Below are positions 53,280 to 63,069 of a stretch of 64,000 bases of DNA, in pieces. Numbering within the stretch: position 1 is the first letter of the stretch; each line of letters begins with the position of its first letter. Position numbers and translations under genes: made by a program. The stretch lies in assembly GCF_000620145.1 (NCBI RefSeq), contig NZ_JHVM01000003.1, forward strand, positions 248,001 to 312,000, in the 5' to 3' direction. The notes beneath the pieces were generated by a model that saw nothing but the letters and a program-made list of their open reading frames with translations, did no database searches and was not told where the DNA came from. Origin of the DNA: Deefgea rivuli DSM 18356. GTDB taxonomy: Bacteria > Pseudomonadota > Gammaproteobacteria > Burkholderiales > Chitinibacteraceae.

Positions 53280-56043
53280 CAGTAAGCTCCTCATCCGTCT
53301 CTGCAGCCTCTCGCCTTTCGGCCAACAGCTGAATCAAACGTTGTGATGCTTGGTATCGTCTTTCCTTGCAGGGGATATTTGTTCCCGGCACAACGAGGCT
53401 GAAAGTTACGACAGGCATCTCACTACCGAACTTAAGCTCCTCGTCTATCGAATCCTTGGATGCAAGCCGGAAATTCAGAAGATGAACCACTAAAAGCGGC
53501 CTTGTACGAGACATTGCATACCGGATAGCCTCTGACTGTAGCTCGACTCCGCTCTCCAACTGATTACGTTTGATCTCTTGTGCCTTATGATCGAGTTCAT
53601 CCCTGTCTTCGCCATACGCCATATCATCAGCGCCAAAGGCCACAGCATTTTTCGATGTTACTTTTACTAACCGACCGTCCCGTAGGCCACTGCCTCGTGT
53701 TCTGCAATAAATAGGGCTACTGCCTTCCTTTGGGTAAGGGAATGGGAGTGATTGCCCATTTGGCTTTTGGGTGACGAAGGGCAATGCCACATCCCATTCC
53801 TTCAATTCGCTTCCTGCTCGGTCTTCGATATAAGCTCCGATTAGGCTGACACCTCCGGCATCAAATGCGTTGAACTCAGTCTGTGGGAGCTGCACATTCG
53901 TCAACAGGCGTAGTATTTCGGCTGCTGGAACATGTGTCCATACTCTCGCGCTTGTAGTATCTGCCGATGTTCCAACCCCTATCAAACGTTTGAGAAACTC
54001 ATCAACGGCGGCTAGGTTTTGATCGTTGGCTTCCTTGCTGTCATACAAGGAATAGGCTTGGATGTGACGGGAGGAAAAATCCTCTGCCAAAGTAATTTCT
54101 GTCGCACTCCGCATCTTATTCGCAGCTGTGATTGCAATACCGGTCGGACTTTGGCGGACTTTAAGACCAAACTCAAATGGCGTCTTACCAAGAAGTGCCA
54201 TACGCTGAAAATCTGCGCGTAACTCTTCAACCGAATCACTCACCTCCTGAAAATCTCCAATCAGATTAGGAGTTACATGGATACGACAAATATTCTCGAA
54301 TCCAAGGCGATATCCAAACCATCGCCCCATTTGAAGTAGCGTATCCGATGCTCCGACGTTACGCAAAACATAGGAAATAAGAAGACCTTCCAGCGTAAGT
54401 CCACGAGCCAGTGCTAGACCTCCAATGCCGATAAAGTGCAAGCCAGTGGATGGAGCGCTCTCGTAATCAATCCCGCTACCTTTCATGTTAACCAACCTGG
54501 TTTTGATAGAAGAGATAGAATCCTTGAGAAAAGGACGAATCGAATCCCAGTCAAACTCGACCGTACCTTCATACTCCTCATCCCAAACGCACTTTAACTG
54601 CTGCATTGAATCTGATTTTTTCCAGTTAGCCATCGACCAGCTCTCGATCGCAGACTGCATATCGAATAGCAGGCTATCGATGAGCTCGCGCACCTGCGCC
54701 TGAACAGCATTGAATCGACTCACATTGACCAGCATCGCTGAGTGGCTATCACCTTCACCACGGGCTATTCGGATAGATCGAACTAAGATGTATTCCAAAA
54801 CTGCATTACTTAGACTTTTAGGAAGCGCTGCAACCAACCAGCCTGTCGGATGTTTGAGGGGAAGTAGATCAGCATAGTCATCAGGAATGGTCCTGATACA
54901 AACCTCATGGAGATCACCATCCTCCGGGAACAGTCTTCTAGCTCCGACATAATTGTCTGGAGGGTCTAGTGATTTGATGAAGTCCGCAGGAAAAAGATCT
55001 TCGCGCCTCCAATTGTCCGTCGTATCAGGATCGATAAAGATATTGGCAAACGGTGTAGCGGTATAGCCAACATATGTAGATTGCTTGCATGTATGCAGCA
55101 GCGCTCTTATATTCTGATTAATGGTAGTAGCCTGCTTTCGTTTCTCATTGGTGTTGATGCTCGCATTGTCAGCTTCATCATCGATGAGCAACATAGGTCC
55201 ATCCAACTTTTCATCTTGACGCAGGCCCGTTAGCCACTGAGTAAGGCGCTCCAACACTTTGGGGTGCTTTTTCGTAACAAACAGGATCGGATCCGCAAAA
55301 TTACCCTCATGCGCACCAGTCGTGTTTGCAGAGGCCATGTTGAAATCAGACAACTGAGATGTTCCACAGTAAGGGTGATGTATTGTGTAGCCGTCTTTTT
55401 CACCTACGAAAACTCGGGCAACATCATAGACCTTGGTATGAGTGGCATCACTGATTGATGATTTGCCCACAAAAGTCTTATCTAGGCGAACTTGCGTCTG
55501 GTATCTAAGCGAATTTGTCTGTCCCGCAAGAATGACAATAATACGATAGCCGGCATCTGCAGCCTTCGACACCAAAGCAGAGTAGTTGGTTGTTTTTCCC
55601 ATCTGGACGTGCCCCATGACCAATCCTCGCCGGCGATTCCAGCCGTTTTTGTCCCTTGGGTTACCAAGATATCCGAGAATCTCATCGGTCACGTCATCTA
55701 CAGATCTAATCACATCAACAGGAAGGATGGAGTGATCCTTCCAGTACTTTTCCAATCTACGCCAGTAGTAAAAGTCGATTGCCCCCTTCTCGGCGGGATA
55801 CCACTCCTTGAAGTCGCCTCGGAGTAGATGACCATCTTCCTGTCTGGTGCCAAAAATTGTTTCTAGATGTTTTACCAAACGTTCATGCTGATCTGGAGAA
55901 AGATTAAAGAAATGACCAAAGCGAGTGACGGCATCCGAGAGATATCCGGGTTGCACAACAGTTCGTCCATTTAGCTCTCCCTCGATACTTACACGTACAA
56001 ATGAAAGCATTGCCTTGAATTTATTGGGATCCCTACTCATCAT
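53266..56043 (-). CDS. Z1-domain ATPase (MZA component)
   Basis: The 925-residue protein has Walker A in LVMGHVQMGKTTNYSALVSK (about 140-155), followed by IIVILAGQTNSLRYQTQ. The Walker B-like LLIDDEADNASIN (DEAD) and the helicase-type YVGYTATPFANIFIDP come next, and GLTLEGLLISYVLRN with MGRWFGYR in the Z1 domain. It is a P-loop NTPase of SF2-like character found next to MutL-like ATPases in restriction or anti-phage operons. The start overlaps the upstream ATPase gene by 11 nt; two adjacent ATGs (56043, 56040) are possible. Confidence 0.9.
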   Translation of the reverse strand: MMSRDPNKFKAMLSFVRVSIEGELNGRTVVQPGYLSDAVTRFGHFFNLSPDQHERLVKHLETIFGTRQEDGHLLRGDFKEWYPAEKGAIDFYYWRRLEKYWKDHSILPVDVIRSVDDVTDEILGYLGNPRDKNGWNRRRGLVMGHVQMGKTTNYSALVSKAADAGYRIIVILAGQTNSLRYQTQVRLDKTFVGKSSISDATHTKVYDVARVFVGEKDGYTIHHPYCGTSQLSDFNMASANTTGAHEGNFADPILFVTKKHPKVLERLTQWLTGLRQDEKLDGPMLLIDDEADNASINTNEKRKQATTINQNIRALLHTCKQSTYVGYTATPFANIFIDPDTTDNWRREDLFPADFIKSLDPPDNYVGARRLFPEDGDLHEVCIRTIPDDYADLLPLKHPTGWLVAALPKSLSNAVLEYILVRSIRIARGEGDSHSAMLVNVSRFNAVQAQVRELIDSLLFDMQSAIESWSMANWKKSDSMQQLKCVWDEEYEGTVEFDWDSIRPFLKDSISSIKTRLVNMKGSGIDYESAPSTGLHFIGIGGLALARGLTLEGLLISYVLRNVGASDTLLQMGRWFGYRLGFENICRIHVTPNLIGDFQEVSDSVEELRADFQRMALLGKTPFEFGLKVRQSPTGIAITAANKMRSATEITLAEDFSSRHIQAYSLYDSKEANDQNLAAVDEFLKRLIGVGTSADTTSARVWTHVPAAEILRLLTNVQLPQTEFNAFDAGGVSLIGAYIEDRAGSELKEWDVALPFVTQKPNGQSLPFPYPKEGSSPIYCRTRGSGLRDGRLVKVTSKNAVAFGADDMAYGEDRDELDHKAQEIKRNQLESGVELQSEAIRYAMSRTRPLLVVHLLNFRLASKDSIDEELKFGSEMPVVTFSLVVPGTNIPCKERRYQASQRLIQLLAERREAAETDEELTDEYE

Positions 56044-57568
56044 TAAAACTCCAATCCTTTAAAATTTTGTCAGTGATAGTACTTTCAGCGTACCTCCACT
56101 GCTCAGAAAATGGCTCAATCTGTTTGGCAAATGCGAGAAACTGGCTAAGGGTTGGTTTTCCGTCTGCTTGCCTCAGATAAGCAAGCATGCAAGCGTGTAT
56201 TAGCGAATCAAACTCGCCTGGATCGGTTATAGCTTGAACAACCGTTTCTGAATTTGCCACCAAATCGTTTTGAATCACGTCAATCGGTACGCACGCTTCA
56301 AGTAACCTGATTGCTTCACTCACCACAAATGGATTGCCAGCGTCAGCCAAGATTTCACGGATGATCGGATGATCACGATTAATCAAGTAGCGAATTCGAC
56401 CATTGTGAGCATTCCGCTTCCAGACCGGTGACTTGTCTATAGTATTTAGATCGACGCCCTTTCGGCGGTGAACACCAACAGACCGTTTGGAGAAATTTTT
56501 AACTATCTCTCTTAGACGCTTACGCAGCGTGACCGGAAGCTGAGCATCAGACTTGTCTAGCGTGATTTTCCACTCATCATCCAGACTGTTTGGAAGGTCA
56601 ATTCGAACACGTGTCAGTTGTGATAGTTCACCATGAGGTACGAGTCGGAACCAAGTTCCGTGAATGATTAGCCGCATGTTTCTGTAAACGTAAAACCCTT
56701 GATTACGAACTAAACCCTCTTCGCCTCCAAGCGCCATTTGTTCATGAACAGTAAGTTTTGAAAAGTGCGGTATAACATAAGGCTTAACTTGGATATACTC
56801 CCCCTCCTTGATTTGAATCCGCTCACCATCGAGTGACTGAGTTGCAGGATGGGCGATCATAAAAGGATCCGACGGAGCAAGAGAAATACCTTGGATATGG
56901 ATCGACAATTGTCTACCACCTTCACCTGACAAATACCGGTGAAAAATCAATGATAGCTGCGACCTAGCATGCGATATTTTTTCGTTTAAGCGCTCATCGA
57001 GCGTTGCATCCAGTCCAATATCATAAAGTCGATCGCAATACGTCCAGATAACCTCTGTTCCAGTTGAAGTCAGAGGTTCCGATTCTAGGAAATCAAGAGC
57101 ATCCGCGTCATGAAACATATCCATGTACCAGTCATCGATGTTATCAATGTCCCATCGAGCCGCATTAATACCAGCATCATTCCAAGAAACAACGGTCAAC
57201 ACACGAGCCTGGGAAAGCGAAGCTGATTTCAGCCCCCAGCCGAAACGGCCCAGATCAAGAGAGTCTCGTCTTTCTTTAGGGTTTCTGCTCGCAGGCTTCA
57301 TTGCATCGATGAGCACATTTTTAGACATCCCCCTCCCATCATCACATATGCGAACGATGACATCGTTATCCACGGGATCAAACTTCACCCAAACGTTTCT
57401 CGCGTTCGCTTGAATACTGTTGTCAACCAAATCAGCCAATGCAGCGGCTAGATCATAGTTGCCGAAACTGCGTGCCGTAGTCATTAGCGCGGATGCGCTG
57501 GGAGGATTTAAAATTCGCAATTTTCTTTCTCTAACCAATTCGAAGTCATGCCTAGTCCACTTGCTCAA
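56033..57568 (-). CDS. GHKL (MutL/Hsp90-like) ATPase (MZA component)
   Basis: The 511-residue protein has an N-terminal Bergerat ATP-binding fold: LAAALADLVDNSIQANARNV (N box), VRICDDGRGMS (G1) and LGRFGWGLKSASLSQA (G2). The middle resembles the transducer domain of MutL/MORC-type proteins and there is no MutL endonuclease motif. It is first in the four-gene operon and probably senses DNA or gates the other subunits. The frame starts with a TTG at 57568 without a clear ribosome-binding site; another TTG lies a few codons inside. The N-terminal boundary is therefore uncertain. Confidence 0.88.
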   Translation of the reverse strand: MSKWTRHDFELVRERKLRILNPPSASALMTTARSFGNYDLAAALADLVDNSIQANARNVWVKFDPVDNDVIVRICDDGRGMSKNVLIDAMKPASRNPKERRDSLDLGRFGWGLKSASLSQARVLTVVSWNDAGINAARWDIDNIDDWYMDMFHDADALDFLESEPLTSTGTEVIWTYCDRLYDIGLDATLDERLNEKISHARSQLSLIFHRYLSGEGGRQLSIHIQGISLAPSDPFMIAHPATQSLDGERIQIKEGEYIQVKPYVIPHFSKLTVHEQMALGGEEGLVRNQGFYVYRNMRLIIHGTWFRLVPHGELSQLTRVRIDLPNSLDDEWKITLDKSDAQLPVTLRKRLREIVKNFSKRSVGVHRRKGVDLNTIDKSPVWKRNAHNGRIRYLINRDHPIIREILADAGNPFVVSEAIRLLEACVPIDVIQNDLVANSETVVQAITDPGEFDSLIHACMLAYLRQADGKPTLSQFLAFAKQIEPFSEQWRYAESTITDKILKDWSFNDE

Positions 57569-58170
57569 CTACGCTATCAAGCGCCAAGTGTCGGAAGATA
57601 TTGAGCTGACCGACAACCACGTCCAATCTTGTGCTTGTGCGAGGACAATTGTAATCAATAAAAAAGCCAACCTAACACCATAAACATTTTTCATGACATT
57701 ATTACATAAGTACCCGGCACTCTAAGTGGCAGATCGAATCAAATAACCGGCAAATAGCTTGCTGATTATGAAGTAGCGCCAATTGCACGAAGCAGGAACT
57801 GGTACAGCAGACCTGCAGCCAGCAGAAATTATTGAAACAAGAACCAAGTAGCTATCGTAATAAATGGCAACTTTTACATCCAAGATGCAAACGCAAATTG
57901 GGCAAGAACCGCAAGCTAAATTCCTTACACAGATCAAGACTCACCCGCCATAGCAACAAGTATGTGCGCTGCCTTAATGCCATGCGCGAAGAGCTTCGCA
58001 TATCATGTACAGCACAGTCAGTACTGAGAAGCAGCCACATACCGTGGCGTGCTTTCATGAAAAACAATAACTCACACTTGATTTGTAAGAGTTTATTGAC
58101 GTAGGATTCTGAGTAATCCAAACAAACCACACAGGCACCTCCACAGGTGTATCTTTCAAACTAGCCTTAC
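57569..58170. other. Non-coding region between divergent island genes
   Basis: In 602 nt no credible gene is visible; small frames here overlap on opposite strands without start signals. It must carry the promoter of the MZA operon (minus) and that of the CoiA-like gene (plus). No operator-like palindrome was picked out. Confidence 0.5.
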
Positions 58171-58836
58171 ATGAAAATTCTCGCCTACACGAACCCCAAT
58201 TGCCAAGGTGAACTCATCACCGTATATGAGGCGTTGCGGCGCAGACAATCCGATCCTGATAATTGGGAAAGGCGAATTTACTACGATATATCCCGCTCAA
58301 GACCAATGGTTGCCGTCAAGCGCGTAGATGGTAAGAAAGACAGTAGTAGCTTTTCTTTCCAAGGAGAAGCAGGCGGCGGCCATGGGCGAGGTTCAAAAGG
58401 AGTCGCTCACGAGCTTGCCCAAGATTTCTTATGCAGGCAGACGGAATTTAAATTTTCTCTCTTCAGGCAATCATTCATCGCTACTGTGCAGAACGCAGAA
58501 GAAGAAGTACATATAGTAGATCCTTATAACCCCAAGCGAAGTGCTTACGTCGATGTGATGCTATCACTTGCGCAGAGTTGCCCATTACGAGTGAAGTTTG
58601 GTAAGTGCATTGCGATCGAGATTACTGATACACACGCAAACACTAAAAAGAAAGAGAAGCTCTTCAAGGACCTAGGCATAGCTGCATTGGAAATCAAAAT
58701 ACCAACCGATTGGCATATTCCGAATCAATCTTCCGTTACGACTATGGAGTTGGAACGACTCAAGAGAAGAATCGCTGGTTTTTGGAATTCAGAAGTCTAC
58801 GCGCAGTACATTCACGCCTGTGCTCGCCTTAAGTAG
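58171..58836 (+). CDS. CoiA-like PD-(D/E)XK nuclease candidate
   Basis: The 221-residue protein is not a recognised named family. A region near residues 125-175 reads SAYVDVMLSLA ... KCIAIEITDTHANTKKKEKLFKDLGIAALEIKIP. This resembles the nuclease core of competence protein CoiA, where Asp and E-x-(Q/T) motifs are followed by a helix with basic residues and a strand with 'leu-glu-ile'. The N-terminal third shows a basic, Gly-rich segment (QGEAGGGHGRGSKGVAHELAQDF). No membrane or signal segment is visible. It stands alone between the MZA operon and the DUF3883 gene in an island, which suggests a DNA-directed defence or processing role. That function is inference. Confidence 0.6.
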   Translation: MKILAYTNPNCQGELITVYEALRRRQSDPDNWERRIYYDISRSRPMVAVKRVDGKKDSSSFSFQGEAGGGHGRGSKGVAHELAQDFLCRQTEFKFSLFRQSFIATVQNAEEEVHIVDPYNPKRSAYVDVMLSLAQSCPLRVKFGKCIAIEITDTHANTKKKEKLFKDLGIAALEIKIPTDWHIPNQSSVTTMELERLKRRIAGFWNSEVYAQYIHACARLK

Positions 58837-59196
58837 GCATCATTGCCAATCAACCCGACCTAAGCCACTAGCCGCACATGCCAGTGCAACTCATTGGAAA
58901 CCGAGAATGGCTATTAAAACTCAAATAGTTGAGCACCTAATAACGCCGCGATCTAGCTATAGCGACCAAACCCAATACATAGGAGAAGGACTTGTAATTC
59001 AGTACTCAGGATTGGCAGAAAGATCAATATCTTTAGGTTACGGAATCTACAAGATCGTTCGTTAGGCAAAAAAGTAATCAAGCTAATATGTCGAGGGGGC
59101 AGCTTACAAGCTTCGTGCGTAGGCCCCTTCTACGCTACAGCGGCTCCATACACCAAACGTTGTGCCCCAAGTCGAAGTTTATAAATGAGGTTAAGG
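58837..59196. other. Intergenic stretch with a doubtful short frame
   Basis: It contains a 52-codon frame at 58908-59065 (starting MAIKTQIVEHLITPRSSYS) without a ribosome-binding site, perhaps a gene remnant. After it come a GGGGGC...GGCCCC imperfect hairpin (about 59094-59128) and the start region of the next gene. Confidence 0.4.
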
Positions 59197-60144
59197 ATGC
59201 GCGATATTCAAGAAGTCTGGCTTCTACTAGAGAAGTCTGATGAAACTCGAATCTCTAAAGGGATAGATGGCTATCAAGATACAACTGGCGAAGAGTATCG
59301 ATATGACAGCTTTGTCCCGAATCACAAAAACATCAAAACCGGCGATATCGTAATTTTAAGAAAAGAGAACGAGATTTACGGCTATGGCGAAATTAGTGAG
59401 ATTTCCAAAACGCCAACTGTAAAAACTCATAGGCGCTGCCCTTCATGTAACTCCACGGATATTAGGGCACGTAGTACGATGCTTCCGAAATGGAAGTGCG
59501 GGAGATGCGCAAGTGAATTCGAAGCCACAATTACTACTGAAACGCACGTAAATTCCTATTCCGCAAGAATCAAGGGGTTTACACGCTTCGCCACTCAGCC
59601 AACGGTGTTAGCGGTCAAGTCCTGCGCCGCTATCGGCGAAGGCCACACGTCACAGTTGTCGATGATGAAGTTAGATTTCCGAAAGATTAGGACACTCCTC
59701 GAAAGCACAGATATCCAGTTACCCACTCGCACAAATAAGGCAGGCCAAGGCCTAGGCTTGTCGGCTCCAGAACGCAAAGCCGTGGAACTCCATGCCATGG
59801 CCGCAGCACGAAAGTTATATGAAGAAGCAGGTTGGAACGTTGTTGATACTTCTAGCTCTCAGCCCTTTGATTTACTTGCCGAACGAAATGCTGACAAACG
59901 ATTCATTGAGGTAAAGGGTACGACAGGCGGAGGTGCCTCAGTAATTCTCACAAGCGGCGAGGTTTCTCATGCAAAAGAAAACTATAAGGAGTCGGCTCTT
60001 GTCGTTGTATCCGGCATAAATCTCACAAAACTAGGCAATGATTGGATTGCGTCCGGGGGAGACATTAGTACGCACTTAGATCCTTGGTCACCTGAAGAAA
60101 ATCGCCTGAAAGCGACGCAATACCGATATTGCGTTGGCCCGTAG
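59197..60144 (+). CDS. EVE-like / zinc-ribbon / DUF3883 protein (putative modified-DNA nuclease)
   Basis: The roughly 315-residue protein has three parts. Residues 1-85 look like an EVE/PUA-type domain (VWLLLEKSDETR ... KNIKTGDIVILRKENEIYGYGEISEI). A zinc ribbon follows (CPSCNSTD ... WKCGRCASEFE, about 80-115). The C-terminal DUF3883 domain (about 210-300; ARKLYEEAGWNVVDTSSSQPFDLLAERNADKRFIEVKGTT) has D...EVKG, a PD-(D/E)XK-like core. EVE/PUA-type domains can read modified bases, and DUF3883 occurs in restriction and defence proteins, so a modification-dependent nuclease is plausible. The ATG at 59197 is favoured by GAGG; 59185 is also possible. Confidence 0.72.
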   Translation: MRDIQEVWLLLEKSDETRISKGIDGYQDTTGEEYRYDSFVPNHKNIKTGDIVILRKENEIYGYGEISEISKTPTVKTHRRCPSCNSTDIRARSTMLPKWKCGRCASEFEATITTETHVNSYSARIKGFTRFATQPTVLAVKSCAAIGEGHTSQLSMMKLDFRKIRTLLESTDIQLPTRTNKAGQGLGLSAPERKAVELHAMAAARKLYEEAGWNVVDTSSSQPFDLLAERNADKRFIEVKGTTGGGASVILTSGEVSHAKENYKESALVVVSGINLTKLGNDWIASGGDISTHLDPWSPEENRLKATQYRYCVGP

Positions 60145-60226
60145 GAAACCAACCTTTTAATACAGGCGCTACAGCCCTATAGGACCCAAGAAGAAAAATA
60201 GCCATAAAATATGTGTACATTCCATA

Positions 60227-60631
60227 TTAATTTTCACTTAGATATTCTCTCCTAACATTATCAATTTCCTTTAAATTTTGACTAATAATACTATAAGGAT
60301 CAAGACCTAAATCAATTAGCCTCCTACAAATTATCATAATATTTTGAACAAGAATTCCATTCTCAACTTCTAACTGTTTATTTTCAATTTCAAGCAAGCG
60401 AAATCTCATTATTAAATCTGCACGACCAGGGTTTTTATGCTTAATAGAGGGTTGAATATTTCGAATATTATCAATCCTCTGCATAATAGATTTGTCACGC
60501 CAAATCGTTTGGCGTGCCACCCCAACTATCTGGGATATTTCTGTTAATGTTAAACGCCCTTTTCTTACCCCTAGTTCGAACTCATCTAAAACTACCGAAG
60601 CATGCTTTCTCCAGTCTTCGTAAGCACTCAT
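60227..60631 (-). CDS. Small HTH/coiled-coil protein of the recombinase trio (GmtX/TnpC-like)
   Basis: The 134-residue protein has an HTH near the start (LTLTEISQIVGVARQTIWRDKSIMQRI) followed by a helical, probably coiled-coil segment (RFRLLEIENKQLEVENGILVQNIM). It overlaps the upstream 813-residue recombinase gene by 4 nt. A small HTH protein as third gene after two tyrosine recombinases is the layout of Gamma-Mobile-Trio (GmtX) and Tn554-type (TnpC) modules. The name is by context and shape, not by a database match. Confidence 0.65.
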   Translation of the reverse strand: MSAYEDWRKHASVVLDEFELGVRKGRLTLTEISQIVGVARQTIWRDKSIMQRIDNIRNIQPSIKHKNPGRADLIMRFRLLEIENKQLEVENGILVQNIMIICRRLIDLGLDPYSIISQNLKEIDNVRREYLSEN

Positions 60632-63069
60632 TCAAGCACCTCTCTACCATTGTTAGATTGCTCAAAATCACAACTTATATTTACACCTGATTTCTCATAC
60701 TCATCCAAGGCTGAATTGCACCCACGGATCATATCCCTAATAAAAATCAAATGCTGATCTAAAGGTTCCACTGTATTCAATTCATTATTAATGATACGAT
60801 TCAATTCATCTATTCTTGGCGTTATAGAGCGATATAATTTTTCATAATTATCACGCAAAGCTATTATTTCTTTCATCGCAGAAAGATCGCTTACATCAAT
60901 GTGAAATGATGAACACATTGATTCAGAACCAAAACCACGAAGACAAGCCAATCCTTTACTACATGGTGAAATATAGAGTTCTTTAGAGCATGAGCCCCAT
61001 GGCGTAAAATGAACAGCTTTAAGTCTTTCTGTTACTAAGAACATTATTTGCTCATCGGATATTTCATCTAAACGCCAGCGACTAACTTGACGTCCTATAA
61101 AGTCATCAGGCACCACCCCTGGCTGCAGATAATTAGATCGAACATATTCAGCACGTTCATTTGCGGTACGATAATCATAAACTCTAGATTGCCCGATCTG
61201 CCGCCCCATCCAAAGATCAATTGCGGCTTGGGAGGGTCCTGACCTAAGAACCGCAGTTGTAAGCCATCGCCTTATTGAATGCGGGGTAATACTAAATGGA
61301 TTTCCCACACTATCAAAAATTGAAAGCCGCTGAAATATAGTTTCTTTCTGAGCATTTGAAGACAAATAATTGTAGTAGTCTGAACGTAAAATCGGTCTAG
61401 GCAGAATACCATTTATATTATATTTATTAAATTGATGCTCCCATACTACAATTAAGTGCTCACTTAACCGGTTTGGAACACCATCTCTTGAATTTTTACA
61501 CTCAAATATAGCGCCATCGCCATTAGGATCTGAATCCAAAGTTTCTTTGAAATGCATTTCAAGCCATCGCGCATACTGCGCACTCAAAATGTTTTGCACA
61601 ACATCAACATCAACAAATGAGCACTGCCCACCTCCTCTTAGTGATATCATTTTGGATCGCAATTTTTTCCACTTCAACTCCAATAGATTAATTTCCATTT
61701 CTGTAGTATTACTATTCGGCTCAAAAACACCAGAAGCTAACAAAGAATCAAGAAAATTCCTTAAACAATCATAGAACCAGTGGGCCTTACAAACACTTGA
61801 TTTTGAAGCTCCTGATAAATTTGCCATATCATTGACTGATAATTTGTACACCCCAAATTTATTTTTTGAAAATTTATTCCAATCCCATAAAAAAAATCGC
61901 TCATCAATCCAAGATACAAGCAAGGAAGCGACTATTCGTGGCACCTCTACAATGGCACCATAAAAACGCCCTCCTGAAGTAAACTCTTTCTCAGATAGAT
62001 CAAATGCTGCGGTAAACTCACTAATTAATGCATATTTTGATGGATCTAAGCCGATTGACTTTAGTTGTGCCTTTTTTGCAATAGCAAGTGGAAATTTAGA
62101 TCTTACTTCATTAATGCCATTCACAACGAAAGTGAAACCTGACTTTTCAATCTCAGCAGCTCTTTTTCTAGCACTAGCACAAGTTTCTAGGAGATAAGCG
62201 TATGACTCTCGAACTAATGGCACCCACACATCAGGAATTGTCGTGGCTTTTGCTCCAGCTCCTTTTTCAACTGGGACCCTTAAAAACTCAAGTCCCGTAT
62301 CCGTATCTATCTCTAATGCATTAACTGGAATTGCGCAAAGCTCACCAATCCTCATACCTGTACATAAGACAAGTCCAATTGATTCAAGCCTTATAAGGTC
62401 ATAACCTGGCTTGGGTTCTAATTCAATATTACTACGAATAGTAGCTCGCGCCTTTCCCAAAGCAATATGAACATCTTCCTTAAATAACTTTTTCCTTTTT
62501 TCAATATATCTTTCAGACGTAGGATCTAAATTTTCACGAATTGGATTTTTAACACCATGCCTCCATACTATATTTTTATTACAAAAACAAACATTCTCAC
62601 CATCAATTTGTATACGCACTCTATTCAAATAATCAACGAACACTGCAATTGCACCGGCTCGATTATACGATGTAGAATATGAAGTTTTAGCTTCAATATT
62701 TTTAATAGCATAATTTAATACGTTCTTATTCAACTCATGCCACAAGCAATTTTTCTCTCTAACGGCCACCTCCAACCATCGAAATCCATTAAGATGACCT
62801 ATCAAAGATTCCGGTGTTAATTCTTTAGCTATCTGGTGAATTGCAAAACATCGAGCAAGACTTGCCGACACACCACTTAAAGCAAATTCCTCTCTGGTAC
62901 TTAAGCTGTCGATTTGACAAAAAATTAAATAACAACCTTTATATTTCCATTTAATATCATCAAATTCACCCTGTAACAAACCCAATGATTTTTTATTCTC
63001 AAATTTACTGCGTGCTTGACGCAGCTCATTTTCAAGAACTATAGATACTCTGTTATCATTACTATTCAT
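60628..63069 (-). CDS. Large tyrosine-recombinase-like protein of the trio (GmtZ/TnpB-like)
   Basis: The 813-residue protein carries, in its middle, the recombinase first Arg box (LVLCTGMRIGELCAIPV). The second box follows around PHSIRRWLTTAVLRSG, with WMGRQIGQSRVYDYRT carrying the putative nucleophile Tyr. The usual LGH is replaced by MGR. A Cys-rich segment follows (CSKELYISPCSKGLACLRGFG), seen also in the neighbouring recombinase. Codon use is AT-rich. Start and stop overlap the flanking genes by 4 nt, so all three are coupled. Confidence 0.8.
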   Translation of the reverse strand: MNSNDNRVSIVLENELRQARSKFENKKSLGLLQGEFDDIKWKYKGCYLIFCQIDSLSTREEFALSGVSASLARCFAIHQIAKELTPESLIGHLNGFRWLEVAVREKNCLWHELNKNVLNYAIKNIEAKTSYSTSYNRAGAIAVFVDYLNRVRIQIDGENVCFCNKNIVWRHGVKNPIRENLDPTSERYIEKRKKLFKEDVHIALGKARATIRSNIELEPKPGYDLIRLESIGLVLCTGMRIGELCAIPVNALEIDTDTGLEFLRVPVEKGAGAKATTIPDVWVPLVRESYAYLLETCASARKRAAEIEKSGFTFVVNGINEVRSKFPLAIAKKAQLKSIGLDPSKYALISEFTAAFDLSEKEFTSGGRFYGAIVEVPRIVASLLVSWIDERFFLWDWNKFSKNKFGVYKLSVNDMANLSGASKSSVCKAHWFYDCLRNFLDSLLASGVFEPNSNTTEMEINLLELKWKKLRSKMISLRGGGQCSFVDVDVVQNILSAQYARWLEMHFKETLDSDPNGDGAIFECKNSRDGVPNRLSEHLIVVWEHQFNKYNINGILPRPILRSDYYNYLSSNAQKETIFQRLSIFDSVGNPFSITPHSIRRWLTTAVLRSGPSQAAIDLWMGRQIGQSRVYDYRTANERAEYVRSNYLQPGVVPDDFIGRQVSRWRLDEISDEQIMFLVTERLKAVHFTPWGSCSKELYISPCSKGLACLRGFGSESMCSSFHIDVSDLSAMKEIIALRDNYEKLYRSITPRIDELNRIINNELNTVEPLDQHLIFIRDMIRGCNSALDEYEKSGVNISCDFEQSNNGREVLE

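Noticed and set aside
58908-59065. 52-codon frame as a gene
   Set aside because: No ribosome-binding site and no recognisable similarity; at most a remnant.
59060-59175. Possible integron attC site (GTTAGGC ... AAACGTTGTGC)
   Set aside because: The order and orientation of the core-like sequences do not match an attC, and no integrase-cassette context is present.
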